Positions 27,654 to 34,856 of a stretch of 40,897 nt of DNA are shown here, one piece after another. This DNA is from UBA1189 sp964570685. Lineage in GTDB: Bacteria > Bacteroidota > Bacteroidia > Bacteroidales > Bacteroidaceae. The position numbers were made by a program, and so were the translations under genes. The notes below the pieces were generated by a model, which was not told the DNA's origin, did no database searches, and worked only from the letters and a program-made list of their open reading frames with translations. Numbering within the stretch: the stretch's first letter is position 1; every line of letters starts with the position of its first letter. Location of the stretch: contig CAZMZC010000028.1 of NCBI GenBank assembly GCA_964570685.1, positions 1 to 40,897 on the forward strand, given 5' to 3'.

Positions 27654-27695
27654 ACCCGCTTTGCGGGTAGTTCAAGGAGCGGGACAAGCCCGCTC
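27654..27695. repeat. Two GC-rich hairpins behind the FISUMP gene
   Basis: ACCCGC-TTT-GCGGGT (27654-27668) and GAGCGGG-ACAAG-CCCGCTC (27677-27695). Both are perfect and lie 44-85 bases past the stop codon of the FISUMP gene. Neither is followed by a proper U-run on either strand, so they are not ordinary terminators, although they could stabilise the 3' end of the mRNA. Confidence 0.6.
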
Positions 27696-27738
27696 AATAA
27701 ATTAAATAATCAAATAAAGAATAGTCGCTACGCTCCTT

Positions 27739-28422
27739 TTATTCTGTGACGGGGCGAACGGTGCGGCCGTCGTAGCGGCGGCCGTAGTAGTCGCTCCAGT
27801 CCCAGCCGCCGCTACCGAAGTAGAGGCCGTACGCGTAGCGGCTGAAGCTCTCGTACAGCGTGCCGGACCAGTAGTAGCCGTACGAGCCACGGCCGTAGAC
27901 CTCCGTACCGTTGCGGTTGCCCGCAGCGGGGAGAAAGATGGAATTACCGTTAGGACCGGTAACCTTCTGACCACTGACACCGTTAACTGAAGTCCACTCC
28001 CAAGAACAATTGCTGATGAGTTCCTTGATTTCATCCAACGTGGGCATACGCCAACTACCACCCCACTTAACGTGGGCTACGTCGTAGGAGGTACCGCTGA
28101 TGTTAGAACCGATATTCTGATATTCGTTGGAATCGTAATAGTAACCATCACCATTCAAATCACCTAAATAATATTTATAGGTCAACGGAGTATAGTTACT
28201 CTTCACCTCCGTCTCGCCCCAAGCGAAATAGCCACCATACTCCTCGGGAGAGTTGGCACCGACATTATAGCTCGCCCACTTCACAGACAAGCCGAGGTCT
28301 ATAGCCTCAGCTGGTGCTGATGCTACGGGAAGCTCAATATCCTCAGGAATACAAGCAGTAAAGAATAGGCACAGTACAAAAAGACAAATAGACTGAAAAT
28401 CTTTGCACATATCTTTCATCAT
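27739..28422 (-). CDS. FISUMP-domain lipoprotein with mosaic, C-type-lectin-like end
   Basis: The signal sequence ends in the lipobox FFTAC (Cys about 24). EAIDLGLSVKWASYNVGANSPEEYGGYFAWGETE is the start typical of Fibrobacter succinogenes major-paralogous (FISUMP) domains. GGSWRMPTLDEIKELI and LPAAGNRNGTEV follow, and the protein ends YDGRTVRPVTE. The last roughly 55 codons are Tyr/Gly/Ser/Trp/Arg-rich and strikingly GC-rich with C in most third positions, while the upstream two thirds are AT-richer (TAT, AAT, GAT, TTA), so the gene is a mosaic. That ending and its position are like the variable region of diversity-generating retroelement targets, but no template repeat or reverse transcriptase is in the window. 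Surface-exposed binding protein is the likely role; the ligand is unknown. Confidence 0.72.
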   Translation of the reverse strand: MMKDMCKDFQSICLFVLCLFFTACIPEDIELPVASAPAEAIDLGLSVKWASYNVGANSPEEYGGYFAWGETEVKSNYTPLTYKYYLGDLNGDGYYYDSNEYQNIGSNISGTSYDVAHVKWGGSWRMPTLDEIKELISNCSWEWTSVNGVSGQKVTGPNGNSIFLPAAGNRNGTEVYGRGSYGYYWSGTLYESFSRYAYGLYFGSGGWDWSDYYGRRYDGRTVRPVTE

Positions 28423-28482
28423 TCCTATAAACTCTCGTGGCCATAAGAATCCCCAGATTCGGCTATTACATACCTTATATTT

Positions 28483-28774
28483 AAAATAAAAAGACGTGGG
28501 ATTCTGTACTCGCTTATCCCACAGTCAGGCTCTCGCATTGCCTCCAATCGAGGATAAGCAACGCATTAGCCCACGCCGTGTGTATATACGAAACACTATG
28601 CGTTAGTCTCACGACTAATCACACATAGAAGTATAGTACACCCGAAGTGAACGTTCCGTTGCCGTATCTTCCCGATTGTGCAAATTTGCGAGATTTGACT
28701 GTAGAAGATAACGTTCGTAAACGTCCTTTCTCAAAATGTCTGACCCACCCGCCCACTGAGTGGGCTAATGGTTC
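28483..28774 (-). ncRNA. Candidate structured RNA or attenuator leader upstream of the FISUMP gene
   Basis: A strong promoter (28781-28811) predicts a transcript start near 28774, about 350 bases before the coding start. The region folds extensively in the minus-strand RNA. The 11-bp long-range helix CATTAGCCCAC (28760-28770) with GTGGGCTAATG (28564-28574) encloses it. CTATG...TTAGTC-GTGA-GACTAA..CATAG forms a hairpin around 28590-28620, and TATCTTC pairs with GAAGATA. GCTTATCC (28552-28559) pairs with GGATAAGC (28512-28519). The end is GTGGGAT/ATCCCAC (28496-28522) followed by GTC and a U-rich run (28483-28492), like an intrinsic terminator. Several stems share strands and exclude each other. 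It may be a stand-alone small RNA or a switch controlling the gene downstream. No known RNA family was recognised. Confidence 0.5.
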
Positions 28775-28780
28775 AAGGGA

Positions 28781-28811
28781 CAAAGGTAGTGAAAGTCGAG
28801 AGAAGAACAAA
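28781..28811 (-). promoter_or_regulatory. Promoter of the structured leader/FISUMP unit
   Basis: Minus-strand TTTG (28808-28811), 19 bases, TACCTTTG (28781-28788): a full match to the Bacteroidetes consensus. Confidence 0.72.
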
Positions 28812-29067
28812 ATAAATGAGAATTTATTTTTTATTCCGAGGCGCATCCTACCTTCTGTTTGCACCAGCAAACTAAATTTAGTTCAACCGAATGGAAATGC
28901 AATTTTTTTTTAATGTTCATAACACGCGAGCTTTAAACGAGGAACGATTAACGAGTAACGGGGAACGAACGGACAGCTATGCTGTACGATAACGAAAACG
29001 ATGACGAAAACAAGCGCGATGGGAGGGTAAGGATTATGCTTGTTCGCAGACAGAAGTCAGGCGATTC
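28812..29067. other. Intergenic stretch between divergent leader RNA and nuclease gene
   Basis: AT-rich. It holds the palindrome AACTAAATTTAGTT (28870-28883), an A/T run and, at about 28935-29010, a degenerate direct repeat of the type acgagtaacg/ggaacgaacg/acgaaaacga. Such low-complexity repeats are common between genes in this phylum. No gene was recognised here. Confidence 0.4.
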
Positions 29068-29099
29068 TTTGGCAGATAAGCAAATATTCGCTATCTTCG
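29068..29099 (+). promoter_or_regulatory. Promoter of the YhcG-type nuclease gene
   Basis: TTTG (29068-29071), 20 bases, TATCTTCG (29092-29099), a one-base variant of TAnnTTTG. The start site would be near 29106, giving a leader of about 28 bases. Confidence 0.55.
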
Positions 29100-29133
29100 C
29101 AATCGAAAAAGCAATAGGAAACAAGAAAACGAT

Positions 29134-30204
29134 ATGGACAAAGAGATTGAGCGCAAATACAACGTATCGGTGCCGTCTGGAGCCTTTATCTCGGATATCC
29201 GCTCCATAATAGAGCATGGTAGAGAACAAGCATACACCGTTGTCGGTCAAGTTTCCATAACAACTTTTTGGAATGTGGGCCGACGAATTGTTGAAGAGGA
29301 GCAACATGGCAAAGTACGTGCCGCCTATGGCAAACGACTCGTCAAGAATCTTGCAGAGACATTGGTGCCTGTATATGGTAGCAGTTACAGCAAACGTAAT
29401 CTTGATTATTACAAGAAATTCTACTTGCTCTTTCCCGATTGGGAAATTGTGAACACGCGTGTTCATAATCTCGAATGGTCACATATCAGACGTGTATTGT
29501 CGGTAACCACCCCCGAAGCACGTATGTGGTATTTGGAAAATGCCTCGCTACAGATGTGGAGTGTGAGAGAGCTTGACCGTAATATCTCTACCCAGTATTT
29601 TGAACGTCGACTCGCTGCGCAATTGGAGGCCGATGCCAAAGAACTTCCTCAACTTGCGGACAAGACCCCACTCGAATATCTCAAAAATCCTGTAGTAGCT
29701 GAATTCATGGGATTTCACCGTAATTCCGTTTATTCGGAGTCAGAGCTGGAGCAGGCGCTGATAGATAATCTTGAAAAGTTTATATTGGAGCTCGGACGCG
29801 GCTTTGCCTTTGTGGAGCGTCAGCAACACATTGTGACTGATACATCGGACTTCTATATTGATTTGGTCTTCTATAATTTCAAGATGAAGCGATTTGTAAT
29901 TTTCGAACTAAAGACACATCGTTTGACTCATCAAGATATAGGACAATTGGATATGTATGTGCGTATGTATGACGATTTGGTGAAAGAGAAAGATGACCAG
30001 CCCACCATCGGAGTGCTACTCTGTACGGATACCGATAATACTATAGCTCGATATTCTGTGCTCCATGAGAGTGAACAGATATTTGCCGCCAAATATATGA
30101 CCTATATGCCAACGGAAGAGGAGTTGCGCCGTGAGATAGAGCAGCAGAAACAATTCTTCCTCGAGCAGCACAAGGACAAGACTGACTCTCCCGAGGAAGA
30201 CTAA
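29134..30204 (+). CDS. PDDEXK nuclease domain protein, YhcG/DUF1016 family
   Basis: The N-terminal helical DUF1016_N domain (about 15-165) shows the family signatures GQVSITTFWNVGRRIVEEEQHGKVRAAYGKRLVKNLAETL, YSKRNLDYYKKFY and LEWSHIRRVLSV. The C-terminal nuclease-like domain (about 180-335) has DFYIDLVFYNFKMKRFVIFELK, the family's form of the D-(E/x)xK catalytic core, followed by HQDIGQLDMYVRMYDD and PTIGVLLCTD. Full length for the family. Members occur singly, next to restriction systems and in defence islands, and are proposed to act on DNA or RNA; the activity of this one is unknown. It stands alone with its own promoter. A 172-codon antisense reading frame across its start is a shadow. 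Confidence 0.9.
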   Translation: MDKEIERKYNVSVPSGAFISDIRSIIEHGREQAYTVVGQVSITTFWNVGRRIVEEEQHGKVRAAYGKRLVKNLAETLVPVYGSSYSKRNLDYYKKFYLLFPDWEIVNTRVHNLEWSHIRRVLSVTTPEARMWYLENASLQMWSVRELDRNISTQYFERRLAAQLEADAKELPQLADKTPLEYLKNPVVAEFMGFHRNSVYSESELEQALIDNLEKFILELGRGFAFVERQQHIVTDTSDFYIDLVFYNFKMKRFVIFELKTHRLTHQDIGQLDMYVRMYDDLVKEKDDQPTIGVLLCTDTDNTIARYSVLHESEQIFAAKYMTYMPTEEELRREIEQQKQFFLEQHKDKTDSPEED

Positions 30205-30225
30205 ACTTTTGCGGGAACGTGGAAA

Positions 30226-30500
30226 CGAAAGGCTCCGTCAAGAAAATCAGACAAAGAGATTTTTCCTGACGCAAGGCTCCATCATTTTTATTGAAAGGCT
30301 CTGTTAGATTTGCCGGAGCCTTGCGTTTTGCGCGGTACATGTATGTACCAGTTTTGTTACATGTTTGTAATGATTTCATTGCATATATCAACTGCGGAAA
30401 AGTTGTTGATACAAGAAAAATCACACTTGACGCGAGCAAAAAATCGGAGGTGCGATTGCGAGAAATGGCAAGTGCGATCAGCCGGAAACGCACTTGCCAT
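30226..30500. repeat. Inverted-repeat-rich block between the nuclease gene and dinB
   Basis: This covers most of the 327-base gap 30205-30531. It contains GTCAAGAAAATC/GATTTTTCCTGAC (about 30237-30270, imperfect), the perfect 12-bp pair ACGCAAGGCTCC (30269-30280) with GGAGCCTTGCGT (30315-30326), GGTACAT-GT-ATGTACC (30334-30349) and the perfect 12-bp pair ATGGCAAGTGCG (30465-30476) with CGCACTTGCCAT (30489-30500). AAGGCTC occurs three times between 30229 and 30301. The last hairpin may terminate dinB and the second one the nuclease gene, but U-runs are poor. Confidence 0.55.
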
Positions 30501-30531
30501 TTGGGGAAAACGGATATGCGTTTTTTGGGGC

Positions 30532-31623
30532 TTACCCCTCAAACTCCAACGAGAGTTGTTCCCATGTGCGGTGGGGTATGTTGCCGGGGTCTTCGTCGCG
30601 TGGGTTCGATACCGACAGGCCTATCAGGCGTATGGGGTGGTCGGCATAGTCCACCTCGACCAGCAGCCGCTTGGCCAGCGGCAGTATCGTCTTCATCGTG
30701 AGCAGCTCGTGCTCTTGGGTGATGCTGCGGGTGACTTGGGCGAAGTCGTGATACTTGACTTTCAGCGTCAATGTGTTGCCGCGGAACCCTTTGTTGGCAA
30801 GGCGGCGTATGAGTTCTTCGGCGGTGTGGTACAGCTCCACTATGACGGCTGCCCGGGTGCTGATGTCGCGCTCCAGGGTGCGCTCGCAACCAATGGACTT
30901 GCGCACCCGCACTGCCTCTACGGGTCGGAGGTCGATGCCTCGGGCAAACTCGTAGTAGAGCTGTCCTGCCTTGCCAAACTCGCGGGTGAGCCCGTCGAGC
31001 GACCACTCGCGCAGGTCGTGCCCCCGATGTATGCCCAGTGTGTGCATGCGGCGTGCCGTCACCTTGCCCACGCCCCAGAAGCTCTCGATGGGTAGCCGCG
31101 CTATGAAGTCGAGCGCCTGATCGGGGTGTATGGTGCATAGCCCGTCGGGCTTGCGGTAGTCGGAGGCTATCTTGGCCAAGAACTTGTTGTACGACACGCC
31201 TGCCGAGGCCGTCAGCCCCAGTTCGTCGCGCACCCTACGCTTTATCTCGCGGGCGATGTCGATGGCCAGCGGCATGTTGCGTTTGTTGACAGTGACGTCG
31301 AGGAAGGCTTCGTCCAATGCCAGCGGCTCGATGATGTCGGTGTAGTCGCGGAAGATGCCGTGTATCGTGTCTGACACCTCTTTATATACCTCCATCCTTC
31401 CCGGCACGAAGACCAGATCGGGACATAGGCGCATGGCTTTGAGCGATGCCATGGCCGAACGTACTCCGTACTTGCGGGCCTCGTAGCTGGCTGCCGACAC
31501 CACGCCACGCTCGCCTGCATGACCTACGGCTACAGGCTTCCCGCGCAGCTCGGGGTTGTCGCGCTGCTCTACCGATGCGTAGAAGGCATCCATATCTACA
31601 TGTATGATTTTTCGCTCAGGCAT
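30532..31623 (-). CDS. dinB: DNA polymerase IV (Y-family translesion polymerase)
   Basis: Error-prone polymerase that bypasses damaged template bases. The start at MPERKIIHVDMDAFYASVEQ is chosen because it gives the usual N-terminus and about 364 residues. The open frame extends to 31770 but that extension overlaps the promoter. Motifs: HVDMDAFYASVEQ (first metal Asp), YEARKYGVRSAM, PLALDEAFLDVT (second catalytic Asp-Glu, with Ala in the usual Ser position), YNKFLAKIASD and the HhH segment FWGVGKVTARRM. The little-finger domain follows. The C-terminal EQLSLEFEG looks like a sliding-clamp-binding motif (QLxLF type) with one extra residue. It is divergent from pyrC. No LexA-type box was identified. 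Confidence 0.96.
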   Translation of the reverse strand: MPERKIIHVDMDAFYASVEQRDNPELRGKPVAVGHAGERGVVSAASYEARKYGVRSAMASLKAMRLCPDLVFVPGRMEVYKEVSDTIHGIFRDYTDIIEPLALDEAFLDVTVNKRNMPLAIDIAREIKRRVRDELGLTASAGVSYNKFLAKIASDYRKPDGLCTIHPDQALDFIARLPIESFWGVGKVTARRMHTLGIHRGHDLREWSLDGLTREFGKAGQLYYEFARGIDLRPVEAVRVRKSIGCERTLERDISTRAAVIVELYHTAEELIRRLANKGFRGNTLTLKVKYHDFAQVTRSITQEHELLTMKTILPLAKRLLVEVDYADHPIRLIGLSVSNPRDEDPGNIPHRTWEQLSLEFEG

Positions 31624-31659
31624 ATGGCTCATGCGTCTCTGAAATCTCTCTTCCTTGCA

Positions 31660-31690
31660 CAAAGATACGACATCCCACACATTGTCGCAA
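31660..31690 (-). promoter_or_regulatory. dinB promoter
   Basis: Minus-strand TTG (31688-31690), 20 bases, TATCTTTG (31660-31667), a full consensus match. The start site near 31653 lies upstream of the chosen ATG at 31623, which supports the short N-terminus. Confidence 0.68.
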
Positions 31691-31757
31691 TTTTTTCCCA
31701 GATAAAAAACGCGCTGCAGCGTTTTACCAATCGGCTGCCATAAAATTCGTTGGGCGA

Positions 31758-31791
31758 TTGGCACAATCAACCGAAGAAATGATTACCTTTG
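31758..31791 (+). promoter_or_regulatory. pyrC promoter
   Basis: TACCTTTG at 31784-31791 is a perfect -7 element 23 bases before the ATG. The nearest TTG (31758-31760) is 23 bases upstream of it, wider than usual, so the -33 element is uncertain. Confidence 0.55.
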
Positions 31792-31813
31792 CAGATATAT
31801 AACACGAAAAGGT

Positions 31814-33151
31814 ATGAAAACGTTGATTCACAACGCCACCATCGTCAACGAGGGTGAGCAATACAGGGGTAGCGTGCTCATAGAGGATGAGAAGATAGCT
31901 GCCATCATCAGAGGAGCTGACGGGCACATCGCTGCCGACCACATAGTGGATGCTACGGGGTGTTATCTGCTGCCAGGAGGCATCGACGACCATGTGCACT
32001 TCCGCGACCCGGGACTGACACACAAGGCCGACATGGCCAGCGAGAGCCGTGCGGCAGCACGCGGTGGCATCACCTCGGTGATGGATATGCCCAACTGCGC
32101 TCCGCAAACAACGAGCATGGAGGCCCTGGAGGCGAAGTTTGCCGATGCTGCCACGAAATGCCTCGTGAACCACAGTTTCTACCTCGGCGCTACGGCCGAC
32201 AACATGGGGGAGATACGCCGCATCAATCCAAGCGAGGTATGCGGACTCAAGGTGTTTATGGGTAGCAGCACGGGCAATATGCTCGTCGATGAGGAGGAGC
32301 GCCTCGAGGCCATCTTCAGCGAGTCGCCCACACTCATCGCCCTACACTGCGAGGACCAACGCATCATATCGGCCAACACGGCCAAATACAAGGAGGAGAC
32401 GGGCAGCGACGACCCCGACGTGAGCTACCATCCGCTCATACGCAGCGAAGAGGCTTGCTACCAGTCGACCGCCAAGGCCGTAGAGCTGGCACAGCGCACA
32501 GGAGCACGCATCCATATCATGCATATCAGCACTGCCCGCGAACTGGAGCTGTTGCCGTCGGGGCATATCGGCGATAAACAGATAACTGCCGAGGTGTGCC
32601 TGCCACACCTGTACTATACCGATGCCGACTATACCCGATACGGCACACGCATCAAGTGCAACCCCGCAGTGAAGACGCTGGCCGACCGCGACGCCCTGCG
32701 AAGAGCCTTACGGGACGGGCGCATCGACGTCATCGGCACCGACCACGCCCCGCACCTACCATCGGAGAAGGTGGGCGGATGTCTGAAAGCAGCCTCGGGC
32801 ATTCCCACCATACAGTACGTGCTGCCCGCCATGCTGGAACTGTGCGATGAGGGTATCGTCACACTGCCCGAGGTGGTGGAAAAGATGGCCCATAACCCGG
32901 CTATATTATATAAGGTGAGCGGGCGCGGATTCATACGCGAAGGCTATCAGGCCGACCTCGTGCTCGTGAAGCCCGATGCGCCACACCTCGTAGATGCCAA
33001 GTCCATCGTGAGCAAGTGTGGCTGGAGCCCCTTTGAGGGACACACTTTCCGCTGGGACATCACACACACCTGGGTCAACGGCCATGCGGTATATGCCGAT
33101 GGCGTGTTTGACGAACGACGCATGGGAGAGCGACTGGCATTTGACCGATGA
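31814..33151 (+). CDS. pyrC: Dihydroorotase (pyrimidine biosynthesis)
   Basis: Interconverts N-carbamoyl-aspartate and dihydroorotate, the third step of UMP synthesis, in the cytoplasm. It is a TIM-barrel amidohydrolase. DDHVHFRDPGLTHK (about 57-70) gives the metal-binding HxH, GLKVFMGSSTGNM follows, HCED (about 178) and HIMHIST (about 236) give metal His residues, and GTDHAPH (about 308-314) carries the catalytic Asp. At 445 residues it is in the size range of the long (class I-like) bacterial form. Its TGA overlaps the ATG of the methionine-synthase activator gene (ATGA, 33148-33151), so the two are translationally coupled. Confidence 0.96.
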   Translation: MKTLIHNATIVNEGEQYRGSVLIEDEKIAAIIRGADGHIAADHIVDATGCYLLPGGIDDHVHFRDPGLTHKADMASESRAAARGGITSVMDMPNCAPQTTSMEALEAKFADAATKCLVNHSFYLGATADNMGEIRRINPSEVCGLKVFMGSSTGNMLVDEEERLEAIFSESPTLIALHCEDQRIISANTAKYKEETGSDDPDVSYHPLIRSEEACYQSTAKAVELAQRTGARIHIMHISTARELELLPSGHIGDKQITAEVCLPHLYYTDADYTRYGTRIKCNPAVKTLADRDALRRALRDGRIDVIGTDHAPHLPSEKVGGCLKAASGIPTIQYVLPAMLELCDEGIVTLPEVVEKMAHNPAILYKVSGRGFIREGYQADLVLVKPDAPHLVDAKSIVSKCGWSPFEGHTFRWDITHTWVNGHAVYADGVFDERRMGERLAFDR

Positions 33152-34062
33152 GAAGAGCGTTGACCTACACCGTCCGCGAGGTAGCGCCCTACATCAACTG
33201 GCTATACTTCTTCCATGCTTGGGGCATGGAGCCGCGCTTTGCTGCAGTGGCCGACATACATGATTGCCCTTCATGTCGGGCCAGCTGGGTAGCCGCTTTT
33301 CCCGAAGAGGAGCAGCCCAAAGCCCGTGAGGCAGCCACGCTATACACCGAAGCCACTGCCCTGCTGCGCCAATGGGCCGATGAGCCTGTATGCCACGCCC
33401 TGCTGCTCCTTGCCGAAGCATACAGCGATGGCGACGACATCGTGATAGACGGTAAGCGCATCCCCTTCTTGCGCCAGCAACATGCAGGACGCTCGGGCTA
33501 CACGCTTTGCTTGAGCGATTTCATAGCCCCGCGCAGAGAGCGGCCTATAGGAGCAGACAATATAGCCAATAGAATCGGTGTGTTTGCCACTTCGTTCAAG
33601 GTGCGTGCCAGCGAACAAGAGTCCTCTTCCCTCTTCCCTCTTCCCTTTTCCCTCATAACCTCTACCCTCGCCGACCGTCTCGCCGAGGCCACCGCTGAGA
33701 GGCTGCACGAGGAGGTGCGCAAGCACATCTGGGGATATGCTAAAGAGGAGCAGCTGACGATGCGCGAGCTACACGAGGAAAAGTTCCAAGGCATACGCCC
33801 TGCCGTAGGCTATCCCAGCCTACCCGACCAGTCGATAAACTTCTTGATTGACGAACTGCTGGGATTCAAGGAAATAGGCATCACCCTTACGCCAAACGGA
33901 GCCATGTCGCCCTCAGCCTCCGTATCGGGCTTCATGCTGGCCCATCCGCAGGCACGCTATTTCTCCATCGGGAGTATCGGCGAAGACCAATTACTGGATT
34001 ATTCTCGACGACGCGGAGTCGATTCCGAAGCACTGCGCAGCTTCCTGACCAACAATCTATAA
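33148..34062 (+). CDS. Stand-alone methionine synthase (MetH) reactivation domain
   Basis: Resembles only the C-terminal AdoMet-binding domain of cobalamin-dependent methionine synthase, which reductively methylates inactivated cob(II)alamin. VAPYINWLYFFHAWGM matches the start of that domain, with Asn where the E. coli-type sequence YIDW has Asp. LCLSDFIAPRRER, ADRLAEATAERLHEEVRKHIWGYA, GIRPAVGYPSLPD (the AdoMet-binding RPxxGY motif) and SASVSGFMLAHPQARYFSIG follow in the family order. The loop between GVFATS and ADRLAEA is encoded by a heptamer repeat (33627-33654). At 304 residues it would need a partner MetH lacking this domain, encoded elsewhere. Overlaps pyrC by four bases. Confidence 0.85.
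   Translation: MRRALTYTVREVAPYINWLYFFHAWGMEPRFAAVADIHDCPSCRASWVAAFPEEEQPKAREAATLYTEATALLRQWADEPVCHALLLLAEAYSDGDDIVIDGKRIPFLRQQHAGRSGYTLCLSDFIAPRRERPIGADNIANRIGVFATSFKVRASEQESSSLFPLPFSLITSTLADRLAEATAERLHEEVRKHIWGYAKEEQLTMRELHEEKFQGIRPAVGYPSLPDQSINFLIDELLGFKEIGITLTPNGAMSPSASVSGFMLAHPQARYFSIGSIGEDQLLDYSRRRGVDSEALRSFLTNNL
33627..33654 (+). repeat. Heptanucleotide tandem repeat, four copies, inside a gene
   Basis: TTCCCTC TTCCCTC TTCCCTT TTCCCTC in direct tandem. Seven is not a multiple of three, so gain or loss of a unit shifts the reading frame of the methionine-synthase activator gene. Confidence 0.85.
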
Positions 34063-34114
34063 AGAAAAATACAAGTCAACGTAATAAGCATTCCCCGTAA
34101 GTGTAAGGTTCAAT

Positions 34115-34825
34115 TTATTGTCCGTAAACGACATCGGCCATACCATGCTTCTCCATATTCTCTCGAGCCATACGCAAGAACTTGCTTATTGAGGGTTGCT
34201 CAAGGAACGACTGTGGTGCATCGTCGATTACCGTTTGCATAAGCGGCGTTATCATCGGATAAGCCAAGCCATTGCAGAGCATAGAGAAGCCACACAGCCC
34301 CAACACATTATCGTAGTTGCGCCCGATGAAGCCGCACACCAATCTCTGCGTCTCCTTGGTCAAATCCTGATAGGCAGAGTCGACACTGTGCTGAATATCT
34401 GCTTGCGCATACCCGTTCATAATCATCTGCGACTCCATACGTTCCATGTCCACAGCCTTTAGGTCGAGTTTGTACTTGCGGGCAATGAATGCATATAGTG
34501 AGTCATTGAGCGGTGTACCTGCTACCTTGAGCATGATATTGCTGATGGTCACATCCATCTTTCCCGGTTCAAGGATGATAGGCATGATAGGATGACCATC
34601 GAGAAACAGGGTAGCTATCATGGTAGAGTCGGCTCGGCCCGCCATAGAGAACTTGCCATGCAACACCTCACACGAGTCAATCACCTCCCACACATTGTCT
34701 ACCGATGTCATCAGGGCGATTGTCTTACCATCGATACTTGAAATGTTCGATGTGCCCTTGATGCGATATGCCTTCGTGCAAGAAAGAAGTGACGCTACGC
34801 ACAATATGTATAGGAATCTGCTCAT
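34115..34825 (-). CDS. DUF4369-type lipoprotein
   Basis: The start at MSRFLYILCVASLLSC (34825) is preferred to the open ATG at 34891, because it gives a clean lipoprotein signal (lipobox LLSC) and lies downstream of a -7 element. The N-terminal half reads as a DUF4369 domain (KGTSNISSIDGKTIALMTS ... GKFSMAGRADSTMIATLFLDG ... LEPGKMDVTISN), the beta domain that often precedes thioredoxin-like domains in Bacteroidetes. The C-terminal half is helical and no CxxC thioredoxin domain is present. The function is unknown. It converges on the methionine-synthase activator gene across 52 bases with no evident terminator. Confidence 0.7.
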   Translation of the reverse strand: MSRFLYILCVASLLSCTKAYRIKGTSNISSIDGKTIALMTSVDNVWEVIDSCEVLHGKFSMAGRADSTMIATLFLDGHPIMPIILEPGKMDVTISNIMLKVAGTPLNDSLYAFIARKYKLDLKAVDMERMESQMIMNGYAQADIQHSVDSAYQDLTKETQRLVCGFIGRNYDNVLGLCGFSMLCNGLAYPMITPLMQTVIDDAPQSFLEQPSISKFLRMARENMEKHGMADVVYGQ

Positions 34826-34848
34826 TGTGTTTGGCTCTAAAAACAGTG

Positions 34849-34856
34849 CAAAAATA
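34849..34856 (-). promoter_or_regulatory. -7 element for the DUF4369 lipoprotein gene
   Basis: Minus-strand TATTTTTG, a TAnnTTTG match about 24 bases before the chosen ATG. It abuts the U-rich tail of the terminator at 34856-34886. A -33 element is not clear. Confidence 0.45.

Noticed and set aside
28483..28774. tmRNA, RNase P RNA or SRP RNA identity for the structured RNA
   Set aside because: The hallmark sequences (T-loop GGTTCGAATCC with CCA, GAGGAAAGTCC, or the SRP GGAAG-type core) are absent.
28619..28870. 83-codon minus-strand open frame in the leader region, ending in a Tyr/Gly-rich tail
   Set aside because: It spans the promoter and the folded RNA. The tail faintly resembles a FISUMP end but is too short to call a gene or pseudogene.
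28948..29466. 172-codon minus-strand open frame across the nuclease gene start
   Set aside because: It overlaps the promoter and 5' end of a well-supported gene, and no family is recognisable.
31624..31770. N-terminal extension of DinB
   Set aside because: It overlaps the dinB promoter and precedes the conserved family start.
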